A stretch of DNA of 64,000 bases from Polynucleobacter sp. JS-JIR-5-A7 (GTDB taxonomy: Bacteria > Pseudomonadota > Gammaproteobacteria > Burkholderiales > Burkholderiaceae): NCBI RefSeq assembly GCF_018687935.1, contig NZ_CP061308.1, forward strand, positions 862,048 to 926,047, read 5' to 3'. This document shows positions 42,847 to 51,129 of this stretch, piece by piece. Positions within the stretch are counted from its first letter, which is position 1, and each line of letters starts with the position of its first letter. Made by a program: the position numbers and the translations under genes. The notes beneath the pieces were generated by a model that was not told the DNA's origin, ran no database searches, and worked only from the letters and a program-made list of their open reading frames with translations.

Positions 42847-43775
42847 GTAATAACTCCAATCCTAATTATTTCCGCTTAGGCGTTTTTGTGCTTGGCGCCA
42901 TCGGCGTGCTCCTCACCGTAATTTTGATTTTTGGTTCAGGCCAAATTTTCAAAAAGTCTTTCACCATTGAGACTTATATTAAACAGTCGGTAACAGGTCT
43001 GGATACTGGTGCTCCAGTGAGATTTAGAGGGGTTAAGATCGGCCAGGTTACTTTTATTGGTTTATCTGGAGATCTTTATGAAAAGGAAGTGCCTTTTCAT
43101 GATCGCCTGCAATATGTCGTCGTCCGCATGCAGATCTTTGGTGAAATGGTCAACGAGGATCTGATTAAGGAGTTTGTCAAAAACAGTTTACGTGCCCAGG
43201 TAAAGTCGCAAGGCATTACTGGTGTGAACTACATTGAATTTAATTTCACACCAAACGTAGACACATTCCCGCCTTTGCCTTACAAATGGAAGCCAGAGTA
43301 TCCTGTGATTCCTTCCTTGCCTAACCAGGCAGATCAAATCATTGGCGGTATTCAAAAGCTGATTGATGCCATGAACCAGATCAATATTGACGGCACACAA
43401 CAAAAATTTGACGCGCTGTTAGGTAATCTCAATACATTAATGGCGGGTGATGGTAAAGACAATCAAGGATTAGTTCGTTCTGTGAAAGAGATGAACGTGA
43501 TCCTTGAGCGGATTGCTAAGGTGACCGATAAGGATGAGCTTAATATCCTCATGCGTGAGTTAGTGGGAACCATAGTTGCCTTACGCCAAACAGTTACCAG
43601 CATGCAGGGTGATACACAATTGACTATTGAGAATCTCAAGCAGACTAGTGAACAGCTAAATGAGTTTTCTCGCATTGCCAGTCAATCACCGTCAAGCTTG
43701 ATATGGGGCGAGCCTCCCGCAAAAATTTCCTTACCCATGAATGGGGCACAAGGCCAGTCTGGAGTTCAAAAATGA
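42843..43775 (+). CDS. MCE domain protein (MlaD-like)
   Basis: The 310-residue protein has an N-terminal transmembrane anchor (FRLGVFVLGAIGVLLTVILIFG), an MCE domain (FTIETYIKQSVTGLDTGAPVRFRGVKIGQVTFIGL) and a long C-terminal helical region (about 170-310) that could form a coiled needle or a tail. MCE rings bind lipids in the periplasm. It is longer than MlaD of E. coli (183), in line with PqiB/YebT-like or tail-extended MCE proteins. It overlaps both neighbours. Confidence 0.88.
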   Translation: MSNNSNPNYFRLGVFVLGAIGVLLTVILIFGSGQIFKKSFTIETYIKQSVTGLDTGAPVRFRGVKIGQVTFIGLSGDLYEKEVPFHDRLQYVVVRMQIFGEMVNEDLIKEFVKNSLRAQVKSQGITGVNYIEFNFTPNVDTFPPLPYKWKPEYPVIPSLPNQADQIIGGIQKLIDAMNQINIDGTQQKFDALLGNLNTLMAGDGKDNQGLVRSVKEMNVILERIAKVTDKDELNILMRELVGTIVALRQTVTSMQGDTQLTIENLKQTSEQLNEFSRIASQSPSSLIWGEPPAKISLPMNGAQGQSGVQK

Positions 43776-44398
43776 TGAAGCGCATTTTTCTGATTGCTGT
43801 TGCCCTTAGCCTAACTGCTTGTTCTTTACCAAGTAGGGCTCCTGTCACTCCCACTAGCTGGATGGTTTCGCCCGAGAGAACTGGGTTACCACGTCAGGCT
43901 AGAACAGATTTTTGGCTAAAAGTAGGGGCAGTCTCTGTTGCTGCACCATATGATGGCAAGTCTTTGGTTTATCGCTTGGGTGATCAGCGTTATGAGAAGG
44001 ATTTTTACAATATTTACTCAACCATTCCATCGGAGATGATTGGTAATGCCGAACGTCAATGGCTTAACAATGCCAATATTTTTGCTGCAGCAGTAGGACA
44101 GGGCAATAGTTTTTTCCCGTACTACACATTACAAACGAGTGTGAACGAGTTTTATGGCGACTATCGTGTAAGACCTGAAGCAGTAGTTAGCGTGGAATTC
44201 TTTTTGACTGTAATCAATGGCAGTAAAACCAATCCCTTGATTGGTGCAAATCGCTACACCAAGCGCATTCCTCTCAAAGACAATACTCCTGAAGCGCTTG
44301 TATTGGGTCAGCAACAAGCCCTTGCTGAAATTTTCAAACAGTACGAAGAACAGCTCTATCAATATGCTGGCAAACTACCGAAACCGATAGGACAGTAA
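43772..44398 (+). CDS. ABC-type transport auxiliary lipoprotein (PqiC-like)
   Basis: The chosen start, ATG at 43772, overlaps the MCE stop (ATGA) and gives a 208-residue lipoprotein with lipobox LTAC (Cys about 17). The mature part has the repeat of beta strands and helices of the ABC_trans_aux family (PTSWMVSPERTGLPRQARTDFWLKVGAVSVAAPYD, YEKDFYNIYSTIPSEMIGNAERQWL). Such lipoproteins are partners of PqiB-type MCE complexes at the outer membrane. The longer frame starting upstream at 43703 lies inside the MCE gene and is rejected. Confidence 0.85.
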   Translation: MMKRIFLIAVALSLTACSLPSRAPVTPTSWMVSPERTGLPRQARTDFWLKVGAVSVAAPYDGKSLVYRLGDQRYEKDFYNIYSTIPSEMIGNAERQWLNNANIFAAAVGQGNSFFPYYTLQTSVNEFYGDYRVRPEAVVSVEFFLTVINGSKTNPLIGANRYTKRIPLKDNTPEALVLGQQQALAEIFKQYEEQLYQYAGKLPKPIGQ

Positions 44399-44402
44399 GT
44401 TA

Positions 44403-45392
44403 ATGAAATTCACTCCTTTGAGAGTCATACTGCAAAACGTCTTTGCAGCTTTATTTTTTAGCTTGTGCTTATTTTCAGGTGCCCAAGCACAGACTTTCCC
44501 TAATAAGCCAATACGCCTGATAGTTCCTTTTGCTCCAGGTGGCAGTACCGACATCATTGCGCGTGCGGTCGGTGATGCGCTGGGTCGTCAATTAGGTCAG
44601 CCGGTGATTGTCGAGAACAAAGCCGGTGGCGGAGGATCTGTGGGCGCGCTTGAAGTCATGCGCGCACCCAAGGATGGTTATACCATCGGCATGGCAACGG
44701 TATCTACTACTGCAGCTAATCCTGCGATTAATTCTAGGATTGGTTACGACCCCATTACCGATTTCACCGCTATAAGTAATATTGCAGCGACACCGAACAT
44801 CATTGCCGTGAATCCAGCTTTTCCTGCTAAAGACTTCAAGACTTTTATGGAGGTCTTAAAAGCAAACCCTGGTAAGTATTCTTATTCGAGTTCTGGTACG
44901 GGCGGGATTGGTCATCTGCAAACAGAATTATTTAAAAGCTTAACGGGCGTGTTTATTGTTCACATCCCTTATCGTGGGGCAGGTCCCGCATTAGCAGACA
45001 CCGTGGGTGGTCAAGTCTCCATGATTTTTGATAACTTACCATCCTCTTTGCCTTTCATTAAGGATGGCAAGCTAGTGCCAATTGTGATTGCTGCTCCAAA
45101 GCGCTTGGCGCAATTACCTCATGTGCCAACGTTCTCTGAAGTAGGTTTGGCGCCAGTAAACCGCATGGCATATTACGGATTGTTGGGTCCGGCAGGCATT
45201 TCGAAGGATGTGGTGGATAAGTATTACGCTGCCCTTAAAGTGGTCACTGCCGATCCAGCAGTTAAAAAGCGTATTGAGGATACTGGCTCTATCATTAACG
45301 TTAATGGGCCGGAAGCTTTTGCCAAAGAAATGAAGGCGGAATACACCGTATACAAAGAAGTAGTTGCAAAACAAAAACTGACTTTAGACTAA
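44403..45392 (+). CDS. Bug-family (TctC-like) binding protein
   Basis: The 329-residue protein has a Sec signal (cleavage about AQA-QT) and then FPNKPIRLIVPFAPGGSTDIIARAVGDALGRQLGQPV, YSYSSSGTGGIGHLQTEL and HIPYRGAGPALADTVGGQVSMIFDN, as for Bug proteins. It follows the PqiC-like gene by 4 bp. The ligand is unknown. Confidence 0.9.
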   Translation: MKFTPLRVILQNVFAALFFSLCLFSGAQAQTFPNKPIRLIVPFAPGGSTDIIARAVGDALGRQLGQPVIVENKAGGGGSVGALEVMRAPKDGYTIGMATVSTTAANPAINSRIGYDPITDFTAISNIAATPNIIAVNPAFPAKDFKTFMEVLKANPGKYSYSSSGTGGIGHLQTELFKSLTGVFIVHIPYRGAGPALADTVGGQVSMIFDNLPSSLPFIKDGKLVPIVIAAPKRLAQLPHVPTFSEVGLAPVNRMAYYGLLGPAGISKDVVDKYYAALKVVTADPAVKKRIEDTGSIINVNGPEAFAKEMKAEYTVYKEVVAKQKLTLD

Positions 45393-45447
45393 GATTTGAA
45401 TTAACGCATTAAATAGAACTTTATAGAACAAAATAGGTGGGGACAGT

Positions 45448-46233
45448 ATGGATTTAGGGATCAAAGGTAAGGTTGCTTTAGTCATGGCTTCAAGCCGCGG
45501 ACTGGGTCAAGCGATGGCAGTTTCACTTGCGCGCGAAGGTGTGAAGGTTGCTGTGACAGGCCGCAGTCCGGAGGGATTGCAAAAGTCCGTTGAGCTGATT
45601 GAGGCAGCTGGTGGCATTGCTCTAGCACTCCATTGGGACTTGTCAGACTCTTCTGTGATTGATAGATTGGTCACTAGGGTTGAGAAGGAACTTGGCCCGA
45701 TTGATATCTTAATTAATAACACTGGCGGACCTCCACCTACGCCCGCTGCTGGACAAGACCCAGCACTGTGGCAAAAGAGTTTTAACGATATGGTGCTGTC
45801 ATTAATTGCTATTACTGATCGTGTTTTGCCTGGCATGCGTGAGCGTAAATGGGGTCGCATTATCACGAGTACTACCTCTGGGGCAATTGCCCCCATTAAA
45901 AACCTCGCAATCTCAAACACCTTAAGAGCTGCCTTATTGGCATGGTCTAAAACCTTGGCCGCTGAAGTAGCCAATGAGGGCATCACCGTCAATGTCATCA
46001 TGCCTGGACGAGTTGCAACAGATCGTTTGCGTCAATTAGATGAGGCTAGAGCAAAACGTGAAGGTATTGCTTATGAAGAAGTTGTCAAAGCGAGTTTGCG
46101 CCAAATTCCGATGGGTCGTTATGGTGATCCAAAAGAGTACGGAGACGCCGCAGCGTTTTTAGCTAGCGAAAATGCTTCCTTTATTACTGGCACTGTCATG
46201 CGGATTGATGGCGGCCAGATTCAGGCAGTTTGA
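45448..46233 (+). CDS. SDR-fold protein lacking the canonical Ser-Tyr-Lys triad
   Basis: The 261-residue protein has an SDR cofactor loop in which TGxxxGxG is MASSRGLGQ, NNTGGPPP in the NNAG position, and MRIDGGQIQAV at the end. Aligning it without gaps to E. coli FabG (from memory) through RIIT and SK, the catalytic Ser, Tyr and Lys are Thr143, Ser156 and Arg160. It cannot act as a typical reductase in the ordinary way. A group of SDR-like proteins lacking YxxxK is known. The start is ATG with SD GGTGGGG. The permease start overlaps its stop. Confidence 0.78.
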   Translation: MDLGIKGKVALVMASSRGLGQAMAVSLAREGVKVAVTGRSPEGLQKSVELIEAAGGIALALHWDLSDSSVIDRLVTRVEKELGPIDILINNTGGPPPTPAAGQDPALWQKSFNDMVLSLIAITDRVLPGMRERKWGRIITSTTSGAIAPIKNLAISNTLRAALLAWSKTLAAEVANEGITVNVIMPGRVATDRLRQLDEARAKREGIAYEEVVKASLRQIPMGRYGDPKEYGDAAAFLASENASFITGTVMRIDGGQIQAV

Positions 46234-48713
46234 TTTATTTTTTGACTAGCTTCTTACGGGGCATTCGACAAGACCTTCGCTCAAAAGAGCTGAAGTGGTT
46301 ATTAGTAGCGCTCATTATTTCTGTGAGCGCTTTAACCAGCGTTAGCTTTTTAGCAGATCGGATGCATCGCGCATTCGAATTTGATGCACGCCAGCTCTTA
46401 GCCTCTGACTTGCTGATTGCTGCTGATCAGCCTTTGCCGCCACAATTGATTGAAGAGGCGCAAAGTTGGCAACTGCGCATTGCTCAGACAGTAGTATTCC
46501 CAAGCATGGCAACTGCCGGTGAGCATAGTAAGTTAGCCTCTCTCAAAGCAGTCAGTCCAGAATATCCATTGCGTGGTTCCTTGCAAGTGGAGCAAGTCAA
46601 TTCTCAAGCTCCGACTTTAAGTCCAGTAAGCGGCACTGTTTTTGTAGAGCCAGCGTTATTAACGAATCTACATACCAAAGTGGGTGATTCACTGCGCTTA
46701 GGTGATCGTCAGTTTCTGATTTCCGGAGTGTTAACGCGAGAATTGGATCGCGGTGCAGCGTTTATGAATTTTGCACCACGCGTGATGATGAGTTTGGATG
46801 ACCTTAAGTCAACCGGTTTAATTAGTCTAGGTAGTCGAGTGACTTATCGATTGTTGTTAGCCGGATCCGATAATCAAATCGCCGCTTACCAACAGTGGGC
46901 TAATCGATATATCGAAACACAAAATTTTCGCGGTCTGAGAATTGAGACTTTAGAAAACGCGCAACCTACCATGCGCAAAACTCTAGAGAAAGCCGAGCAA
47001 TTTTTATCTTTAATTGCTTTACTAACCGCCATGATTGCAGCTGTCGCCATTGGATTATCAGCAAGGCGTTATATGGTCGGTCAGGCAGATGCTTGTGCCG
47101 CTTTAAAGTGCTTTGGTGCAACTAGGGCTGCCATCCTTAAAAAACAAATCAAGACTCTGCTAACGCTGGGTGTGGTTGCGGCAATTGTGGGCTCTACGCT
47201 CGGTTATCTTGTGCAAGAAGTACTTACCGGTTTATTGGGTAATTTGCTTTTGGGTAATTTGCCGTCGATTTCAATCGGACCCATTTTATGGAGCATCCTA
47301 TTTACTTGGGTTCTATTATTTGGGTTTGCGGGGCCGCCATTGCTGGGTCTAGCGAATGTCTCGCCCATGCGATTGATCCGAAAAGAGTTTGAGCTAGCCA
47401 CGCTAGCTACCGCTTGGGTCGCTTTATTAGCGATTACCACCTGCGCTTTTTTAATTTGGGTTGCTGCACGAGATTGGAAGTTGGCACTTTGGGTTGGACT
47501 GAGTTTTGCGGGAGCAGTTGTGATTTTCTCTGCTGCTGCTCGCGGAGTACTTTGGCTTTTATCCATAGTCAACCCGCAAAACTTCGCACTGCGATTCACG
47601 ATCACAGCTATGGGACGTAGAGCGGGATTTGCAGTGATGCAGATTACCGCCTTGGGTATCGCTATGATGGCCATTCTCATGATTCTCTTGTTGCGGCAGG
47701 ATTTATTAAATGCTTGGCAAGGCAATATCCCAGTCGATGCGCCAAACCGATTTATGATCAATATTCAGGGTGATCAAAAGGAAGACATTACCCAGACACT
47801 TGAATCAGGCGGAGTATCTAAACCGGATTTTTCTCCGATGGTGAGAGGGCGCTTAGTTGAGCTCAATGGCCGAGATATTTCTTCGGCAGATTATTCGGAA
47901 GAAAATGCCAAGCGCTTGATTGATCGTGAATTTAATCTTTCATATACGGAGCAATTGCCTCTAGGTAATCGAATCGTCTCTGGCAAATGGATTTCAGGAG
48001 ATAGTCCACAAGTATCGATAGAGACCGGCATTGCAAAGACTCTCAAGCTAAAGCTAGGTGATCAAATGACCTTTGAAGTAGCTGGTGAAAAGATCAGCGC
48101 CCCCATTACCTCCTTGCGTAAACTCGATTGGGGATCAATGCGAGTGAACTTCTTTGTGATCATGCCGTCTTCTCAACTCAGTGCTTTGCCACAATCTTGG
48201 ATTACTTCGTATTATCAAAATCCCAATAAAGAGACGCTTGATTTTCAATTGAGTCAGGCTTATCCGAATTTGACCCTGGTGGATGTATCAGCTTCATTGA
48301 AGCAGATACAAGATGTGCTCAATAAATTATCTGCTGCCTTAGGTTTATTATTTGCTTTCACCATCGTTGCCGCTATTTTGGTTTTGATTGCCGCGATTGC
48401 AGCAACGCAAGATGAACGCTATCGAAATGCCGCATTACTGAAGGCCATGGGCGCATCACGTGCAGTGCTGACACAGATCGCCAGAATTGAATTACTGGTG
48501 ATTGGTTTTACTGCTGGTCTTTTAGCTGGTATTGCCTCAGGACTGGCTGCTTGGTCACTAGGACGCTTTGTTATGGAAATTGAATTTAATGCATTTGCTC
48601 AAGCGATCCTGATGGGCGTGGCCTTTGGCGTAATAGCCTCTATGGCTGCGGGCTATCGCTTTCAGAATCGTATTCAAGGCGCTACTGCGATCGAGTGTCT
48701 GCGAGAAGCCTAG
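46230..48713 (+). CDS. ABC transporter permease, FtsX/YbbP-like (no ATPase partner nearby)
   Basis: The 827-residue protein resembles YbbP/FtsX-type permeases: N-terminal helix, a large periplasmic part (about 45-250), a set of hydrophobic helices (SLIALLTAMIAAVAIGLSARRYMVG), a central region, and a C-terminal helix group (LLFAFTIVAAILVLIAAIAATQDERYRNAALLKAMGASRAVL). Such permeases work with a small ATPase (YbbA in E. coli); none is in this window. The start is TTG, overlapping the SDR stop (TTGA). The substrate is not known. Confidence 0.85.
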   Translation: MIYFLTSFLRGIRQDLRSKELKWLLVALIISVSALTSVSFLADRMHRAFEFDARQLLASDLLIAADQPLPPQLIEEAQSWQLRIAQTVVFPSMATAGEHSKLASLKAVSPEYPLRGSLQVEQVNSQAPTLSPVSGTVFVEPALLTNLHTKVGDSLRLGDRQFLISGVLTRELDRGAAFMNFAPRVMMSLDDLKSTGLISLGSRVTYRLLLAGSDNQIAAYQQWANRYIETQNFRGLRIETLENAQPTMRKTLEKAEQFLSLIALLTAMIAAVAIGLSARRYMVGQADACAALKCFGATRAAILKKQIKTLLTLGVVAAIVGSTLGYLVQEVLTGLLGNLLLGNLPSISIGPILWSILFTWVLLFGFAGPPLLGLANVSPMRLIRKEFELATLATAWVALLAITTCAFLIWVAARDWKLALWVGLSFAGAVVIFSAAARGVLWLLSIVNPQNFALRFTITAMGRRAGFAVMQITALGIAMMAILMILLLRQDLLNAWQGNIPVDAPNRFMINIQGDQKEDITQTLESGGVSKPDFSPMVRGRLVELNGRDISSADYSEENAKRLIDREFNLSYTEQLPLGNRIVSGKWISGDSPQVSIETGIAKTLKLKLGDQMTFEVAGEKISAPITSLRKLDWGSMRVNFFVIMPSSQLSALPQSWITSYYQNPNKETLDFQLSQAYPNLTLVDVSASLKQIQDVLNKLSAALGLLFAFTIVAAILVLIAAIAATQDERYRNAALLKAMGASRAVLTQIARIELLVIGFTAGLLAGIASGLAAWSLGRFVMEIEFNAFAQAILMGVAFGVIASMAAGYRFQNRIQGATAIECLREA

Positions 48714-48719
48714 TAGTCT

Positions 48720-49256
48720 TTAGGTCAGAGTTACCAAGTTCTTTGGAAGCTCTACCAGTTTTGAGCCTGCAAGCCGATCCGGAAAGCTTTGGCGCAGACT
48801 AGGTTCACGGCGATCAACATAAATGCTGAGTGGCCATATAAAAAGAGCGACGGTAAACAGCATTTCAATAATTTGCCATTTCTCTAGATGAAACATCCAT
48901 TGCAATACGACACAAGGAATAAGCCAGAGCGAGCCATAAATGTAGCGCCATAATGCTTGCCGCTTCGTCAAAGCAAAGCCGCCGTTACCGATCATCCGGA
49001 TACGCCAGGTTTGCATCGCCAGAGTTTGGCCAGTCTTAGTCCAATACCAAACAAAATAGATTCCAAGAACGGCATACAGGTATAGAAATGTTAGCCAACT
49101 TGGTAAGGAAACGCCAAACATGATTCCTAGACCCAAGTTAGGTAATAGAAAGGTCAGAGCAATCACACCCAGTAATACGAGTTGCTCATAGAGGCAACAA
49201 GAAACGCGCCGCCAAAAATGAGGCGAGGGTAAAACATTTAATTCTGCAGGTGTCAT
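48720..49256 (-). CDS. RDD family membrane protein
   Basis: The 178-residue protein has a PSPHFWRRVSCCLYEQLVLLGVIAL start, three hydrophobic segments and the RDD signature area (RQALWRYIYGSLWLIPCVVLQW, then YVDRREPSLRQSFPDRLAGSKLV). RDD proteins are poorly characterised membrane proteins. It is downstream of the DUF3106 gene (14 bp) and last of the sigma-DUF3619-DUF3106-RDD run. Confidence 0.85.
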   Translation of the reverse strand: MTPAELNVLPSPHFWRRVSCCLYEQLVLLGVIALTFLLPNLGLGIMFGVSLPSWLTFLYLYAVLGIYFVWYWTKTGQTLAMQTWRIRMIGNGGFALTKRQALWRYIYGSLWLIPCVVLQWMFHLEKWQIIEMLFTVALFIWPLSIYVDRREPSLRQSFPDRLAGSKLVELPKNLVTLT

Positions 49257-49270
49257 ACAGCCGTAATCAG

Positions 49271-49885
49271 TTATTGGGGCTCTGTGCCAGCAGGCGCAGA
49301 AATCTCTTCAGTGGGAATAGCTGCTCTGGGCTTTGCTGCTGGGGGAGGAGGCGTGGTGTCTTGCTTGATGGTGTGTTGCTGAAGGGTAGGAGCATTAATA
49401 AGTCTCGGTTTTTTCTTGGTCTCCATTTCAGCCAATTTTTTCTTCTGTTCGTCACTCAGCTTTTGATAGGCACTCCATGCCTCTGCTTTTTTCTCAGCTG
49501 GAAACTTCAGGCTAGCCAAATAGTTTTCACGTGCTATGCGCCGATCCTTTTGCGATAAGTTTGACCAGCTAGTCATCCGAGACTGGAGTCGCTCTTGGTC
49601 CTGCGCGCTCATTTTGGGATAAATGTTAGAAACATAAATCCATTTCTTACGGCTATCGGGAAGCATGTAATCCCAATCGCTTTCGAGTGGCGCTAGGATT
49701 TTTTGCTGGGTGGGATTTAATCCATCCCATGTGCCATCAGGCTTTTTAGCTTGTATAGCTGTCGTTTTGCCATGAGGCGCGCCGCTAGAGGTTTGGGCAA
49801 AGGTTGTAGATGTGCTGAGAAGCAGACCGAAGGCTGCAAGAACCACCAAGGCGTTGCCAGTAATTGACTTCAATGGATGACGCAT
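49271..49885 (-). CDS. DUF3106 exported protein
   Basis: The 204-residue protein has a signal peptide (cleavage about FAQ-TSS), then a helical domain with repeats typical of DUF3106: WDGLNPTQQKILAPLESDWDYMLPDSRKKW, MSAQDQERLQSRMTSWSNLSQKDRRIARENY and WSAYQKLSDEQKKKLAEME. Repeated W...L/Q-rich helices resemble periplasmic stress sensors such as CpxP-type or CnrX-like helical proteins, but that comparison is mine. A Pro/Ala-rich tail follows. It is downstream of DUF3619 by 24 bp. Confidence 0.8.
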   Translation of the reverse strand: MRHPLKSITGNALVVLAAFGLLLSTSTTFAQTSSGAPHGKTTAIQAKKPDGTWDGLNPTQQKILAPLESDWDYMLPDSRKKWIYVSNIYPKMSAQDQERLQSRMTSWSNLSQKDRRIARENYLASLKFPAEKKAEAWSAYQKLSDEQKKKLAEMETKKKPRLINAPTLQQHTIKQDTTPPPPAAKPRAAIPTEEISAPAGTEPQ

Positions 49886-49909
49886 CGAGCGTAACTAATG
49901 AGCGACGAG

Positions 49910-50371
49910 TTATTTACTTGAAGATAATTGAGAGGCACTGTCTTCAGAATCGGACAATGGTCCATTCTTGAGGAAAGCTAAAAAGCCACTATCAGCGTAA
50001 GCGTCTGGTGGAACATCATCCGTCAGCAGTGCCGCATCTACTTCAGCAATATCAGTAATCCGGGAATCGTTTTGCCATTGGGCAATGCCGATCAGACCAA
50101 AGATGAGGACCAGCATCGGGGCAGTCCAACTCACGGTATCCCACATGCCATTGGAGCTGGATGAGAAGTTGCCAGTAATACCGGCGAATACCGGTTTTTG
50201 AACACGAACCTTTTCAGCCTTGCGCATAGACAAGGCTTTCATGCGAGCTGCATGAAGACGATCTTTAATGCCAGCAGGCAGGCTTTGAGCCCCTTGGGTT
50301 AAAAGGGCAGCACTGGCCCGGCCAAATTGGTCGGCTTGGGTCTGGTTTAGGGCTTCGTCAAGGTGTTTCAC
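49910..50371 (-). CDS. DUF3619 membrane protein, possible anti-sigma partner
   Basis: The 153-residue protein has a cytoplasmic N-terminal half with basic helix (IKDRLHAARMKALSMRKAEKVR), a single transmembrane helix (about 80-99, TVSWTAPMLVLIFGLIGIA) and an acidic periplasmic C-terminus (about 100-153). Its start overlaps the sigma-factor stop by 4 bp (50368-50371), the arrangement common for anti-sigma factors. DUF3619 is a family of unknown function in Burkholderiales. Anti-sigma activity is inferred only from topology and coupling. Confidence 0.72.
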   Translation of the reverse strand: MKHLDEALNQTQADQFGRASAALLTQGAQSLPAGIKDRLHAARMKALSMRKAEKVRVQKPVFAGITGNFSSSSNGMWDTVSWTAPMLVLIFGLIGIAQWQNDSRITDIAEVDAALLTDDVPPDAYADSGFLAFLKNGPLSDSEDSASQLSSSK

Positions 50372-50937
50372 AGGGTAATTCCTTTTAATTTCAATGCTTT
50401 AGCTAAGGTTTGTGTTGCTCTAGAACAATGCGTTTTGACGCTGCCTTCGCTACAACTCATCGCTTTGGCAGTTTCAGTAATACTTAGCTCATCCCAATAA
50501 CGCATCAGGAAGGCTTCTCGTTGACGTACAGGTAATTTAGCAATTTCTGACTCCAAAGCCTGTAAAAGCTGACTTTGTTCTAGTTTTTGAGCCCCATCTT
50601 GGTGAATTTCGCTGTCATCAGGAGCAGAAAGCGACTCTAAAGGGTCAAAATCATCGTTTTCATCTGTTTTTTTGCCCATATTGGAAAACAGGGTGACCCA
50701 GGTATTGCGAACCTTTTGGCGTCGAAACCAGTCATGAATCCGATTTTGCAAGATTCTAGTAAAAACCAGCGGTAGTTCTGCAGCAGGTCTATCACCATAT
50801 TTTTCAGCTAGCTTGATCATGGCATCCTGAACAATATCTAAAGCGGCATCGTCATCACGCACGGCATATACCGCTTGCTTGAAGGCGCGCTGTTCGATGC
50901 TACTTAGAAAGTCAGATAGTTCTTGGGCTGATGCCAT
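50368..50937 (-). CDS. RNA polymerase sigma factor, ECF type
   Basis: The 189-residue protein has a region 2 (FKQAVYAVRDDDAALDIVQDAMIKLAEKYGD, then FTRILQNRIHDWFRRQ) and a region 4 HTH (LPVRQREAFLMRYWDELSITETAKAMSCSEGSVKTHCSRATQTLAKAL), with a linker of about 60 residues rich in acidic residues (DENDDFDPLESLSAPDDSE). It is of ECF type without region 1/3. The DUF3619 gene overlaps its stop. The ilvB promoter is on the other side. Confidence 0.9.
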   Translation of the reverse strand: MASAQELSDFLSSIEQRAFKQAVYAVRDDDAALDIVQDAMIKLAEKYGDRPAAELPLVFTRILQNRIHDWFRRQKVRNTWVTLFSNMGKKTDENDDFDPLESLSAPDDSEIHQDGAQKLEQSQLLQALESEIAKLPVRQREAFLMRYWDELSITETAKAMSCSEGSVKTHCSRATQTLAKALKLKGITL

Positions 50938-50966
50938 GCAATCGATTACACCTGAATCGGTAAGAA

Positions 50967-50994
50967 TTGAGCCATTTTAGGGGATTGCTATAGA
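50967..50994 (+). promoter_or_regulatory. Candidate ilvB promoter
   Basis: TTGAGC (50967-50972) and TATAGA (50989-50994) are 16 bp apart. Transcription would start near 51001, giving a leader of about 130 nt before ilvB. The -35 has TTGA and the -10 TATA-, so it is a moderate match to the housekeeping sigma. Confidence 0.5.
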
Positions 50995-51129
50995 ATATAG
51001 GGCTTACTACCTAGATTCTCATTCAAGAAGTGGTTATTCCGGTAGCAGCGCCGTTCGAACTCAGGCCATAAGCAGGAGACAGAACAGACCAAACAATTTT
51101 TTGCCGAAAATTGCAAAGGACGAAAGAAA

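Noticed and set aside
43703..43771. An upstream extension of the PqiC-like lipoprotein
   Set aside because: It would overlap the MCE gene by 70 bp and place the lipobox signal internally; the ATG at 43772 begins directly at the signal.
45507..46001. A 164-residue minus-strand frame inside the SDR gene
   Set aside because: Shadow of the SDR coding frame; no start signal or domain.
47204..47761. A 185-residue minus-strand frame inside the YbbP-like permease
   Set aside because: It lies wholly inside a well-supported gene on the other strand and looks like a composition effect of the permease.
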